Source of the DNA: Thermoleptolyngbya sichuanensis A183
Lineage (GTDB): Bacteria; Cyanobacteriota; Cyanobacteriia; Elainellales; Elainellaceae
Assembly: GCF_013177315.1 (NCBI RefSeq)
Contig: NZ_CP053661.1
Span: 5,394,001-5,458,000, forward strand
Direction of reading: 5' to 3'
DNA: 64,000 bases
Shown in pieces: positions 9,285 through 17,345 of this stretch. The translations under genes were made by a program, and so were the position numbers. How positions within the stretch are numbered: position 1 is the first letter of the stretch; every line of letters starts with the position of its first letter. Under the pieces are notes generated by a model that did not search any database, was not told the DNA's origin, and saw only the letters and a program-made list of their open reading frames with translations.

Positions 9285-11435
9285 ATGCCCAACCACAGTC
9301 ACAACGGTCTGTATATTGCGCTGATCAGTGTGCATGGCTTGATTCGGGGTCAGAATATGGAGCTAGGGCGCGATTCTGACACAGGCGGCCAGGTGAAGTA
9401 CGTGGTGGAGTTGGCCCGCGCCCTGGCCCAGCAACCCGGCGTGGCAGCGGTCGATTTGTTTACCCGGCTGATTGCTTCGCCTGATGTGGATCAAGACTAT
9501 GGCGAGGACATTGAGCCGCTGGGCGGCAAGGCCCGGATTGTGCGAATTGTGGCGGGCCCGCCAGAGGAATACATCCCCAAGGAGCAACTGTGGGATCACC
9601 TGGACAGCTTTGTGGACAATATGCTGGCGTTTTTTCGCACGAGCGATCGCGTGCCAGACCTGATCCATAGCCACTATGCCGATGCGGGCTATGTGGGCAG
9701 TCGCCTAGCAAACTTCCTAAATGTGCCGCTGGTGCATACTGGGCACTCGCTGGGGCGGGTCAAGCGGACGCGGCTCTTGGCCAACGGGCTGTCGTCGCAG
9801 GATATTGACCAGCGCTACAACATGCTGCGCCGGATCGAGGCAGAAGAGCTAACCCTGGCAAGCGCTGAGTTAATTATCACCAGCACGCGCCAGGAGGTGG
9901 AAGAACAGTACGAACTGTACGACTGCTACCAGCCGGAGCGGATGCGCGTGATTCCCCCTGGCACAGACCTGACACTGTTCTACCCGCCCCAGGGGGATGA
10001 GTGGGAAACGGCGATCGCCCAGGATATTTGCCGCTTTTTGCGCGAACCCCAAAAGCCGCTGATCCTGGCGCTGTCTCGTCCCGATGCCCGAAAAAACATT
10101 GGGGCACTAGTGGAGGCCTATGGCAATTCCCCCCGCCTCCAGGAATTGGCCAACCTGCTGATCGTGGCGGGCAGCCGGAACAATGTTAAAGATATGGACG
10201 CAGGCGCTCAGGAAGTGCTGACAGAGCTATTCCTGGCGTTTGATTATTATGACCTCTACGGTCGCGTTGCCTATCCCAAGCGCCACAAAGCCGACGAAGT
10301 GCCCTATATTTACCGACTGGCGGCCCTATCTGGCGGTGTGTTTGTCAATCCAGCCCTGACAGAACCCTTTGGGCTGACGCTCATCGAGGCAGCGGCCAGC
10401 GGTTTGCCGATTGTGGCAACGGAAGACGGCGGCCCGCGCGACATCATCGGCAACTGCAACAACGGCATCCTGATCGATCCGCTAGACAGTGATACAATCG
10501 TTGCCGCGTTGCTGACGCTGCTAGAACACCCAGAAAAACGGCAGCTTGCTGTTGAAAACGGGCTGCGGGGCGTGCGCGAACACTATTCCTGGGAAGCCCA
10601 CGCATCCAGCTACCTGGAGGTGATTCGACCGCTGCTCGACAAGACCCAGGTAGTGGAGCGAGTGCCGCTGTCACGCCGTGCTATGGTCTACAACGATCGG
10701 GCGATCGTCACCAGCCTTGATCAAAACCTGCTGGGCAACCCGATTGATATTCCCTACTTTATCGAAGTGCTGCGCGAGAATCGCAAATCCACGGCGTTCG
10801 CTGTGGCCACCGGGCGGACACTAGAGTCTGCCCTGAAGGTGATGCGCCAGTATCACATTCCCGAACCCGATGTGCTAATCAGCAGCAGCGGCACGGTGAT
10901 TCACTATCGTCCAGATTTTACAGAAGATACCTGGTGGAAGCGGCATATCGACCACCGCTGGACACCTGGGGAGGTGCGGCGTGTTTTAGCCGATCTGCCA
11001 GGTCTGGAGTTGCAGCCCAGCATCCATCAGAGCCAGTTTAAAATCAGCTACTTCTATGATGCGGAGGTCGCGCCCGCGATTCAAGAAATCAAGAGCCTGC
11101 TCTATCAAGAAGATTTGGCAGTGAATGTGATCTTCTCCTTTGGGCAGTATCTCGACATCTTGCCCATCCGCGCCTCCAAGGGGCAGGCGTTGCGCTACGT
11201 TGCCGATCGCTGGGGCATTCCGCTAGAGCATATCCTGGTGGCGGGCGGTTCTGGAGCCGATGAAGACATGATGCGTGGCAATCCGCTGGCAGTCGTGGTG
11301 GCTAATCGTCACCATGAGGAACTGTCGCACCTGATGGATGGGGAGCGCATTTACTACGCCAAGCAGGCCCACGCGCTGGGCATTGTGGAGGCGATCGCCC
11401 ATTTCGACTTTTTCAACACCATGAAGGAAGTCTGA
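9285..11435 (+). CDS. spsA: Sucrose-phosphate synthase with degenerate HAD domain
   Basis: This 716-residue enzyme makes sucrose-6-phosphate from a sugar nucleotide and fructose-6-phosphate, the first step of sucrose synthesis. The N-terminal two thirds is a GT-B glycosyltransferase, starting YIALISVHGLIRGQNMELG with the SPS motif GRDSDTGGQVKY. The donor-site segment ALTEPFGLTLIEAAASGLP is present. The C-terminal part (about 460-705) resembles the sucrose-phosphatase HAD fold, but motif I reads SLDQN where an active phosphatase has DxDxT. The domain is therefore probably catalytically dead, as in other cyanobacterial SPS proteins, and a separate phosphatase would be needed. The ATG lacks a good ribosome site. 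Confidence 0.92.
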   Translation: MPNHSHNGLYIALISVHGLIRGQNMELGRDSDTGGQVKYVVELARALAQQPGVAAVDLFTRLIASPDVDQDYGEDIEPLGGKARIVRIVAGPPEEYIPKEQLWDHLDSFVDNMLAFFRTSDRVPDLIHSHYADAGYVGSRLANFLNVPLVHTGHSLGRVKRTRLLANGLSSQDIDQRYNMLRRIEAEELTLASAELIITSTRQEVEEQYELYDCYQPERMRVIPPGTDLTLFYPPQGDEWETAIAQDICRFLREPQKPLILALSRPDARKNIGALVEAYGNSPRLQELANLLIVAGSRNNVKDMDAGAQEVLTELFLAFDYYDLYGRVAYPKRHKADEVPYIYRLAALSGGVFVNPALTEPFGLTLIEAAASGLPIVATEDGGPRDIIGNCNNGILIDPLDSDTIVAALLTLLEHPEKRQLAVENGLRGVREHYSWEAHASSYLEVIRPLLDKTQVVERVPLSRRAMVYNDRAIVTSLDQNLLGNPIDIPYFIEVLRENRKSTAFAVATGRTLESALKVMRQYHIPEPDVLISSSGTVIHYRPDFTEDTWWKRHIDHRWTPGEVRRVLADLPGLELQPSIHQSQFKISYFYDAEVAPAIQEIKSLLYQEDLAVNVIFSFGQYLDILPIRASKGQALRYVADRWGIPLEHILVAGGSGADEDMMRGNPLAVVVANRHHEELSHLMDGERIYYAKQAHALGIVEAIAHFDFFNTMKEV

Positions 11436-11465
11436 GCAACCCAAGCTTCTGCAATTTCTGGGTTC

Positions 11466-12140
11466 CTAACCCCTCACTGCGCCGGCCATCATGCGCTGCT
11501 TTAACCGCTGCGGATCGCCCGACTCCACAATCCGACCTGCCTCCATAAAAAAGGCTCCGTCGGCGTAGTTCAGTTCGTCTAGGCGATGCGTCACCCAGAG
11601 CGCCGTCATGCCGCGTGTTTTCACCAGTTGCCGGACTTGATCGACCAGATCAAGCTGGCTGTCGGGGTCGAGCAGGGCAGTGGGTTCATCTAGCAGCAGC
11701 ACCTCACAATGGCGGGCGATCGCCCCTGCAATGGCCACCCGCTGCTTTTGTCCGCCGCTCAGCGCGTAAATGGGCCGTCGCTGCAAATGCAGCAGGTTCA
11801 CCGCCGCGAGCGCCTCTTGCACCCGCTGTCGAGTTTCAGCCGTAGACAAGTTTTCTGCCACCAGCCCAAAGGCCACATCTGCCCCCACGGTCGGCATCAC
11901 TAGTTGATGATCGGGATTCTGAAATACAAACCCGACGGGCTGCACGAGGTTGACCTGCCCCGACTGGGGAGCCAGTAACCCTGTCATCAGCTTTAGCAGC
12001 GTAGACTTGCCGCTGCCGTTCGTCCCCAACAGCATCCAAAATTGCCCCTTGGGGACATGCAGCGAACAGTTCTGCAACACTGGCGATTGCGCCGACCAGG
12101 AAAAGCTCACAGACTCAATGGCGATCGCCCACTCACTCAT
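11466..12140 (-). CDS. Energy-coupling factor transporter ATPase
   Basis: This 224-residue ABC ATPase is of the CbiO/EcfA type that powers vitamin or metal-ion uptake through an EcfT scaffold. It has Walker A GTNGSGKST, a Q-loop in GFVFQNPDHQL, the ABC signature LSGGQKQRVAIA, Walker B VLLLDEPTALLD and the switch histidine in WVTHRLDEL. An AAGGTGG ribosome site precedes the ATG. It has no S-component or T-component beside it. A CbiQ-type EcfT is encoded about 8.5 kb away at 20645 and may be its partner. Substrate is unknown. Confidence 0.85.
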   Translation of the reverse strand: MSEWAIAIESVSFSWSAQSPVLQNCSLHVPKGQFWMLLGTNGSGKSTLLKLMTGLLAPQSGQVNLVQPVGFVFQNPDHQLVMPTVGADVAFGLVAENLSTAETRQRVQEALAAVNLLHLQRRPIYALSGGQKQRVAIAGAIARHCEVLLLDEPTALLDPDSQLDLVDQVRQLVKTRGMTALWVTHRLDELNYADGAFFMEAGRIVESGDPQRLKQRMMAGAVRG

Positions 12141-12203
12141 CTAATCCACCTTCAATCACAGGAGCAGCCCCCGAGAGCATTCAGAAAATCCGCCTGCCTA
12201 CTG

Positions 12204-12476
12204 TCAGGACGGCTCCGTCAGTGCAAAAAATCCCGGCGGACGAGCCGTGCCGCTGGCTCCAGCTTTCTCCGACACCTGCACCGCCGAAATCTCGCTCACC
12301 AGCACGCCCAACTTCTTGTCCGGCTGCTTCTCACAGGTCAGCTCCAGCGCCACTGGATTGCCCGACCGAACCGCGTTCAAAATCTCTTGATACACCGCCT
12401 CCGCATCTTCTGCGGTCTTCCGCTGAATCGACAGCATCGACGGCGTATTTTTCAGCACAATGTCAACAATAAACAT
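12204..12476 (-). CDS. UPF0367 family protein
   Basis: This 90-residue protein resembles the cyanobacterial UPF0367 family in length and in its N-terminal half (FIVDIVLKNTPSMLSIQRK, then EDAEAVYQEIL). That family has no known function. The protein is soluble, with no signal or membrane segment. The C-terminal 20 residues are low in complexity and probably disordered. It is 63 bases from the ECF ATPase gene on the same strand and might share its transcript, though nothing indicates a functional link. Confidence 0.7.
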   Translation of the reverse strand: MFIVDIVLKNTPSMLSIQRKTAEDAEAVYQEILNAVRSGNPVALELTCEKQPDKKLGVLVSEISAVQVSEKAGASGTARPPGFFALTEPS

Positions 12477-12660
12477 CTAAATCCAGACCTTTACGCACAG
12501 AAACAAACGCTACCTCTTCAGTATCTCAGACAGACCTGATTTCAGGGGAAAGGACACAAAGCCGTCTCACGCCTAAATCCCCAAAATCCAAAATCCAACT
12601 CCTCCTCACCAATCCTTAAGCTAATCCGATCTCACCGATAGCTTTCCCAAAAACTATCTG

Positions 12661-12666
12661 TATAAT
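12661..12666 (+). promoter_or_regulatory. Candidate -10 element of psbD
   Basis: A perfect TATAAT lies 133 bases before the psbD ATG. No convincing -35 box is present at the usual distance, which is common for light-regulated photosystem genes. The implied leader contains a small gtgca/tgcac hairpin near 12717-12733. Confidence 0.4.
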
Positions 12667-12798
12667 GAGGGGGAAAGTAAAGAAACGTAAACTCTGCTCA
12701 TACTCCGTTGTCGATTTGTGCAGCTTTGTTGCACGATCGCTCACAGGTATAGGCAGAGCCTTTCAGTACTCGTACTTAATTCATTGGAGATCCGCGCT

Positions 12799-13857
12799 AT
12801 GACCATAGCAATGGGAAGAGCGCAAGCCCAGCGAGGATGGTTTGACGTTCTCGACGACTGGCTAAAGCGCGACCGATTTGTCTTCGTAGGATGGTCAGGC
12901 ATTCTGCTATTCCCCTGCGCCTACCTGGCGCTGGGAGGCTGGCTGACCGGCACCACCTTCGTCACCTCCTGGTACACCCACGGCATCGCCAGTTCCTACC
13001 TAGAGGGCTGCAACTTTTTGACCGCCGCCGTATCCACCCCGCCCAACAGCCTGGGACACAGCCTGTTGTTTTTGTGGGGCCCCGAAGCCCAGTGGAACTT
13101 CACCCGCTGGTGTCAACTAGGCGGCTTGTGGACCTTTGTCGCTCTGCACGGCGCATTCGGACTGATCGGCTTCATGCTGCGACAGTTTGAGATTGCCCGT
13201 CTAGTGGGCATCCGTCCGTACAACGCCCTGGCATTCTCCGGTCCCATCGCCGTGTTTGTCAGCGTATTTCTGCTGTACCCGCTAGGACAATCGGGCTGGT
13301 TCTTTGCCCCCAGCTTTGGCGTTGCCGCCATCTTCCGATTCATCCTATTCGTGCAAGGCTTCCACAACTTCACCCTGAACCCGTTCCACATGATGGGCGT
13401 GGCCGGCATCCTGGGGGGTGCGCTGTTGTGCGCCATCCACGGAGCGACCGTGGAGAACACCCTGTACGAAGACGGCGACAAGGCGAACACCTTCCGCGCC
13501 TTCAACCCGACACAGGCAGAAGAGACCTACTCGATGGTGACCGCCAACCGCTTCTGGTCTCAGATTTTCGGGATTGCGTTTTCCAACAAGCGCTGGCTGC
13601 ACTTCTTCATGCTGTTTGTGCCGGTCACGGGTCTGTGGATGGCGAGCATTGGGATTGCGGGCTTGGCGCTGAACCTGCGGGCGTATGACTTTGTGTCGCA
13701 GGAGATTCGCGCGGCGGAAGACCCGGAGTTTGAGACGTTCTACACCAAGAACATTCTGCTGAACGAGGGCATCCGCGCCTGGATGGCTCCGCAAGACCAG
13801 CCTCACGAAAACTTTGTGTTCCCTGAAGAGGTACTGCCTCGCGGTAATGCGCTGTAG
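12799..13857 (+). CDS. psbD: Photosystem II reaction-centre protein D2, solitary copy
   Basis: This is a full-length 352-residue D2, one half of the photosystem II core in the thylakoid membrane. Numbering aligns without gaps with ordinary D2: Tyr160 (TyrD), His189, His197 (P_D2 ligand), His214 and His268 (iron ligands), Trp253 and Tyr244. Residue 191 is Phe where D2 sequences I know have Trp, and residues 99-100 are Trp-Asn instead of Gly-Asp. The start MTIAMGRAQ is preceded by GGAGA; a 27-residue in-frame extension upstream is not real. psbC, which overlaps the main psbD copy in cyanobacteria, is absent, and a strong terminator follows. This is therefore probably the second, monocistronic psbD. 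Confidence 0.93.
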   Translation: MTIAMGRAQAQRGWFDVLDDWLKRDRFVFVGWSGILLFPCAYLALGGWLTGTTFVTSWYTHGIASSYLEGCNFLTAAVSTPPNSLGHSLLFLWGPEAQWNFTRWCQLGGLWTFVALHGAFGLIGFMLRQFEIARLVGIRPYNALAFSGPIAVFVSVFLLYPLGQSGWFFAPSFGVAAIFRFILFVQGFHNFTLNPFHMMGVAGILGGALLCAIHGATVENTLYEDGDKANTFRAFNPTQAEETYSMVTANRFWSQIFGIAFSNKRWLHFFMLFVPVTGLWMASIGIAGLALNLRAYDFVSQEIRAAEDPEFETFYTKNILLNEGIRAWMAPQDQPHENFVFPEEVLPRGNAL

Positions 13858-13918
13858 GGGATTTCAGCGAAGATTTCAATCTTTAGCTGATTTTTTGACA
13901 ATTCCATGACTATTCTTC

Positions 13919-13950
13919 ACGCCTTCACAGTTTTGTGGGGGCGTTTTTTT
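13919..13950 (+). terminator. Rho-independent terminator of psbD
   Basis: A 10-bp stem (acgccttcac with gtgggggcgt, two G-T pairs) closes a six-base loop and runs straight into seven Ts. It lies about 60 bases after the psbD stop. It supports a monocistronic psbD transcript. Confidence 0.8.
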
Positions 13951-13972
13951 GAACCTGATGCTCAACTACTTT

Positions 13973-14062
13973 AGGACTTACGCAGTTGGGCAATTTCTCG
14001 CGGGCTGCGCCCGCGAGAAATTGTCCAAAATCCAGGGAATTTATCGCAAATGCGTAAGTCCT
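13973..14062. repeat. Palindromic MITE-like repeat, copy 1
   Basis: This 90-bp element has perfect 12-bp terminal inverted repeats (aggacttacgca and its complement at 14051-14062). It encloses a 15-bp perfect hairpin (caatttctcgcgggc, 3-base loop, 13991-14023). Two further copies are at 31749 and 46850. It has no coding capacity and may be a non-autonomous element mobilised in trans. The resident IS4-type element has different ends and is not the obvious source. Confidence 0.75.
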
Positions 14063-14217
14063 GTACTTCTTTAGGAAAATCTTCTGAAGTCCCTGCTATC
14101 TCAGATGCTCAGCCGTTGGCTGTGCTATATTCTGAGGTAAGCCACAGGGAAAAGCCTGGCTTTTCAAATGCGGCGCTAATGCAGTCAATACTATTGAAAG
14201 AACAGGAGGTGTTGCCC

Positions 14218-14292
14218 ATGCAGGACAGCAGTAAACGTATGGGTCGTCAGGTTGAGATGTACTGGCTGTGCGCCGGGGCTGTTCTCTTGTAG
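14218..14292 (+). CDS. Possible 24-residue leader peptide or microprotein
   Basis: A short frame, starting MQDSSKRMGRQVEMYWL and ending CAGAVLL, follows an unusually good ribosome site (AGGAGGTG at 14204-14211, seven bases before the ATG). It ends one base before a heavily folded segment that finishes in a terminator, ahead of phhB. It could be a leader peptide, since it contains adjacent Tyr and Trp codons, or a microprotein with a short hydrophobic tail. I do not recognise a family. The strong ribosome site is the main support. Confidence 0.3.
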   Translation: MQDSSKRMGRQVEMYWLCAGAVLL

Positions 14293-14455
14293 CTTGACCC
14301 AGCTTCAATCAGAATCAAGTTTTCTGGGAGAGTCTGAGTTTGTTCAGAGTTCCTCCCGGCAGTCTAGGTCAATTTGAAGACCCGCTAGACCGCCCTTGCT
14401 ACTGGTGTTTTGGTTTCGACCGAAGGCACTGCCCAGCAGGGGCGGATAGTTTTTT
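14293..14455 (+). ncRNA. Candidate structured RNA or attenuator ahead of phhB
   Basis: Four inverted repeats follow one another. They are cttga/tcaag (14293-14319); a two-tier hairpin ctgggag/ctcccgg with inner tctga/tcaga (14324-14359); gtctag/ctagac (14362-14390); and a long two-tier hairpin at 14390-14445. The last has an 11-bp outer stem (ccgcccttgct/agcaggggcgg) and an inner stem of about 10 bp capped by ttcg. A six-T run at 14450-14455 follows. This is either a small RNA with its own terminator or a terminator-type leader controlling phhB, whose ATG is 62 bases on. I could not match it to a known family by eye. Confidence 0.5.
14390..14455 (+). terminator. Two-tier terminator hairpin upstream of phhB
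   Basis: The 11-bp outer stem contains one G-T pair and encloses a second stem with a single bulge. The T-run begins four bases after the stem. It is much stronger than an ordinary terminator and is positioned to interrupt readthrough into phhB. Confidence 0.65.
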
Positions 14456-14516
14456 AAGACACTTAGTTAAACATGTTGAGTCAACCCGACAAGCGCACCT
14501 CTGGAGGAAGTTCACC

Positions 14517-14795
14517 ATGTCCCAAAAACTAACCGACGCTGAGATTCAGACGCAACTGGCGCAAGTGCCCGACTGGACATTGGAGGGCGATCGCCTCCAA
14601 CGCACCTATCGGTTCAAAGATTTCGTAGAAGCGATCGCCTTCGTGAATAAATTGGTCGAACCCGCCGAAGCCGCTGGCCACCACCCTGACATTGCCATTT
14701 CCTATAACCGTGTCATCGTCACCCTCACCACCCACGACGCGGGCGGACTGACTCAAAAAGACTTTGACCTCGCCACACAAATCGCCAACCTCTAA
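14517..14795 (+). CDS. phhB: Pterin-4a-carbinolamine dehydratase
   Basis: This 92-residue enzyme dehydrates 4a-hydroxytetrahydropterin, recycling pterin cofactors. The active-site region EAAGHHPDIAISYNRVIVTL carries the paired histidines. A later THDAGGLTQKD supplies the third histidine and the aspartate typical of the family. A GGAGG ribosome site at 14503-14507 supports the ATG at 14517; the frame is open further upstream, but that stretch runs through the terminator hairpin and is not coding. No aromatic amino acid hydroxylase gene is nearby. Confidence 0.88.
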   Translation: MSQKLTDAEIQTQLAQVPDWTLEGDRLQRTYRFKDFVEAIAFVNKLVEPAEAAGHHPDIAISYNRVIVTLTTHDAGGLTQKDFDLATQIANL

Positions 14796-15093
14796 CTCCG
14801 AAATCCAAACCCCAACATCTTCCTCGCATAAGCCCTTCAGAACCACAGCCCTCGTTCTAGTCGTTCACCTTCATCGTTCCTTAACCCATCTACCCAAGCC
14901 AAACCGGAGATGACCTGCTACACTGAATGGTGTTTGAGTGAGTGCAATCTGTAAGGTTAGCAATTGTCGTTGTAAAAGATTTCTCACTGGCTACGCAGAT
15001 TTCTCCGTGTTGTTCGGGTAGAAGTCTTGAGCAGTCGATGTTATAACGATTATTGATTGCGAGTTCTTTATTTTAGGTGTGAGGACACAAGCA

Positions 15094-16698
15094 ATGCTGT
15101 CAAAGGTTCTTTGGAACTCTTTGCTGGTTACTCCAGCAGTTTTGGGAGCTGCACTGGTCTCTTCGATCGCCCCTGCCAGCGCTCAGGTTCAGTCTGAGCC
15201 TTCCGTGGCAACCCTCGATCAAGTGATGCAGTACAGCAACGAAGGTCGCAGCAGTGGCTCTCTGGCCCAGGTGACCTCGGTGACCGAGTTTTCTGATGTC
15301 AGCCCTGGAGATTGGGCCTATGAAGCGCTAGCCTACCTAGCGAACTCCGAAGCGCAAGGTGGTCTGGACTGCTTGGAAGGGTACCCCGATGGCACCTATC
15401 GCGGTGGTCGGGCAATGACCCGTTTTGAGTTCGCTGCGGGTCTGGCCTCCTGTTTGGATGCAGTGGTGGGTCGTCTGGAAAGCCTCGACCCGGAAGCGCT
15501 GGCCCGGATTGAAGCGCTTCAGCGTGAGTTTGCGGCTGAGCTAGCAGTGCTGCGCGGTCGCGTGGATGCCCTGGAAGCAGCGGTCGAAGAACTGCAAGCC
15601 AACCAGTTCTCCACCACCACCCGCTTGAACGGTCGAGCAGTTTTTGCCTTCTCGGACATCTTTGGCAGCAGCTCGATTGAAGACGCAAACAACACGGTAT
15701 TCCAAAGCCGCGTTCGTTTGAACTTTGACACTAGCTTTACGGGCAGAGATCGTCTGAGAACTCGTCTTCAAGGTGGAAACTTTGTTGACTTTAACGCAGT
15801 TCCTTCTGCTCAGATTTCTCCGGTTAGCCAAGACTTTACCGAGCAGACTGACTTCTCTTTTGACAGTGGCGGTAACTTTGCTGTGTCCGTCAATCGCTTG
15901 GAGTACTACTTCCCACTTGGCCCTGCGACTGTCTATCTGGGTGCCCGTAACCAAGGCATTTCTGACATCGTGACCTCGGTCAGTTCTTTTGATGATGGTG
16001 AGCAGGGTTCGCTGTCCTACTTTGGCTACAACCCGATTTATGACCTGGGTGGTGCCGCTCAGAACATCGGTTTTGGCTTGACCTTTGACTTGAGCGATGC
16101 CTTCCAACTGGGTCTGGGGTACCTGACAGGCGAAGGAAACAACCCCTCGAATGGTGCTGGTTTATTCAATGGCGATTACACCGCTTTCGGTCAGTTGACC
16201 TTCTCGCCTGGCGACCTGACGGTGGCGCTGACCTACGTCAACAGCTACATCTCTGAGCCGAATAGCCTGGGTGATTTCTCGCCCTCTGTTTATAACGGCT
16301 ATGGCATTAGCTTTGAGTTTGGTCTGTCGGATACCTTCACCATCGGCGGCTGGGGTATGTACGTCGATACTCGCACCTTTGCTGGCCCTCTAGCTTTCCG
16401 AGGGGATGGTGAAGCTTGGTCCTATGCTCTGACCTTGGGCGTTGGCGATTTGGGTGTAGAGGGTAGCTTGCTGGGTATCATTGCTGGCGTGCCTCCTTAC
16501 CAGGGTTCTTTCGGCAATTCTACCTTGGGTAACTTCTCTCCCTTCAATACTGGCACCTCGTTCCATGCTGAGGTGTTCTATCGCTTCCCGGTATCTGACA
16601 ACATCTCTCTGACTCCTGGTGTGATTTTTGTCAGCAACATCGCTGACACTGGTGATGATGCCGTCATTCCAGTGCTGCGGACTTCCTTCCGATTCTAG
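15094..16698 (+). CDS. OprB-family outer-membrane porin (iron-uptake porin) with SLH domain
   Basis: This 534-residue outer-membrane protein should form a general or iron-linked diffusion pore. It has a signal peptide ending in SIAPASAQ, an SLH domain (FSDVSPGDWAYEALAYLAN to AMTRFEFAAGL) and a short coiled coil (IEALQREFAAELAVLRG). An OprB-type beta-barrel follows and ends in phenylalanine (RTSFRF), the usual outer-membrane assembly signal. The SLH domain would anchor it to peptidoglycan-linked polymer. I use the ATG at 15094, with GAGGA about eight bases upstream, rather than the GTG at 15079. A terminator follows directly. Confidence 0.88.
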   Translation: MLSKVLWNSLLVTPAVLGAALVSSIAPASAQVQSEPSVATLDQVMQYSNEGRSSGSLAQVTSVTEFSDVSPGDWAYEALAYLANSEAQGGLDCLEGYPDGTYRGGRAMTRFEFAAGLASCLDAVVGRLESLDPEALARIEALQREFAAELAVLRGRVDALEAAVEELQANQFSTTTRLNGRAVFAFSDIFGSSSIEDANNTVFQSRVRLNFDTSFTGRDRLRTRLQGGNFVDFNAVPSAQISPVSQDFTEQTDFSFDSGGNFAVSVNRLEYYFPLGPATVYLGARNQGISDIVTSVSSFDDGEQGSLSYFGYNPIYDLGGAAQNIGFGLTFDLSDAFQLGLGYLTGEGNNPSNGAGLFNGDYTAFGQLTFSPGDLTVALTYVNSYISEPNSLGDFSPSVYNGYGISFEFGLSDTFTIGGWGMYVDTRTFAGPLAFRGDGEAWSYALTLGVGDLGVEGSLLGIIAGVPPYQGSFGNSTLGNFSPFNTGTSFHAEVFYRFPVSDNISLTPGVIFVSNIADTGDDAVIPVLRTSFRF

Positions 16699-16752
16699 AG
16701 TCTGAGCTTCATCAGAGAGTAATCTCTGATACATCGCTTGTATAACTATCTG

Positions 16753-16784
16753 AAAGGTTCCACCTTGGTGGAGCCTTTTATTTT
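16753..16784 (+). terminator. Terminator of the porin gene
   Basis: A 12-bp stem (aaaggttccacc/ggtggagccttt, one G-T pair) with a two-base loop is followed by a T-rich tract. It lies 55 bases after the porin stop codon. Confidence 0.75.
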
Positions 16785-16810
16785 GCGTAATTGAATCTGG
16801 AAAAGCCAAA

Positions 16811-16831
16811 ACCCCGGTGGAGAACCGGGGT
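16811..16831 (+). promoter_or_regulatory. Hairpin in the leader of the Rrf2-type regulator gene
   Basis: An 8-bp perfect stem (accccggt/accggggt) with a five-base loop lies 33 bases before the GTG of the Rrf2 gene. It has no T-run, so it is not a terminator. It could affect translation or be an operator. Confidence 0.35.
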
Positions 16832-16864
16832 ATACTGAAGGGAATACTGATTCTTGATTAGCTC

Positions 16865-17302
16865 GTGGAACTTTCCTGTAAAACTGAGTATGCCCTGCTG
16901 GCACTGCTGGAATTGACGAATCACTACAGCAGTGGAGAGCCGCTGCAAATTCGCCAAATTGCCGCAGAGCAAAACATTCCAGACCGCTATCTAGAGCAAC
17001 TGCTGGCCACGCTGAGGCGTGGGGGGCTGGTGCGGAGCCAGCGGGGAGCGAAGGGCGGTTATGTGCTAGCACGAGAACCCTGGAAGATTAGCTTACTGGA
17101 AGTGGTGAACTGCATTGAGGGACAGGACGCACAGACCACCGATGCAAGACGTGATACAAAAACCGTCGAGGGAATGGTGATTTGGGAGGTGTGGCAGGAG
17201 GCGGGGCAGGCTGCCGATGCAGTGTTGCAAAAACAGACCTTGCAGGATCTGGCTGACAAGCGCGAGGCTCGCCGCCGTTTAGACATTATGTACTACATCT
17301 AA
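16865..17302 (+). CDS. Rrf2-family transcription regulator, CymR-like
   Basis: This 145-residue protein has the Rrf2 winged helix ([53 protein letters not shown]). The three clustered cysteines that hold an Fe-S centre in IscR and NsrR are absent; only Cys5 and one near residue 81 occur. It resembles CymR of Bacillus, the cysteine-metabolism repressor that binds CysK, and like CymR it ends in a hydrophobic tail with a terminal isoleucine (MYYI). cysK follows 43 bases later, which fits that role. The start is GTG with a weak ribosome site. Regulatory targets are inferred. Confidence 0.82.
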   Translation: MELSCKTEYALLALLELTNHYSSGEPLQIRQIAAEQNIPDRYLEQLLATLRRGGLVRSQRGAKGGYVLAREPWKISLLEVVNCIEGQDAQTTDARRDTKTVEGMVIWEVWQEAGQAADAVLQKQTLQDLADKREARRRLDIMYYI

Positions 17303-17345
17303 TCCATCTCATTTAATCCATCTAAAACTTGGACTGAATCTAACC

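Noticed and set aside
14050-14217. Upstream extension of the 24-codon frame to 80 codons
   Set aside because: The extension begins inside the palindromic repeat, and the strong ribosome site points to the ATG at 14218.
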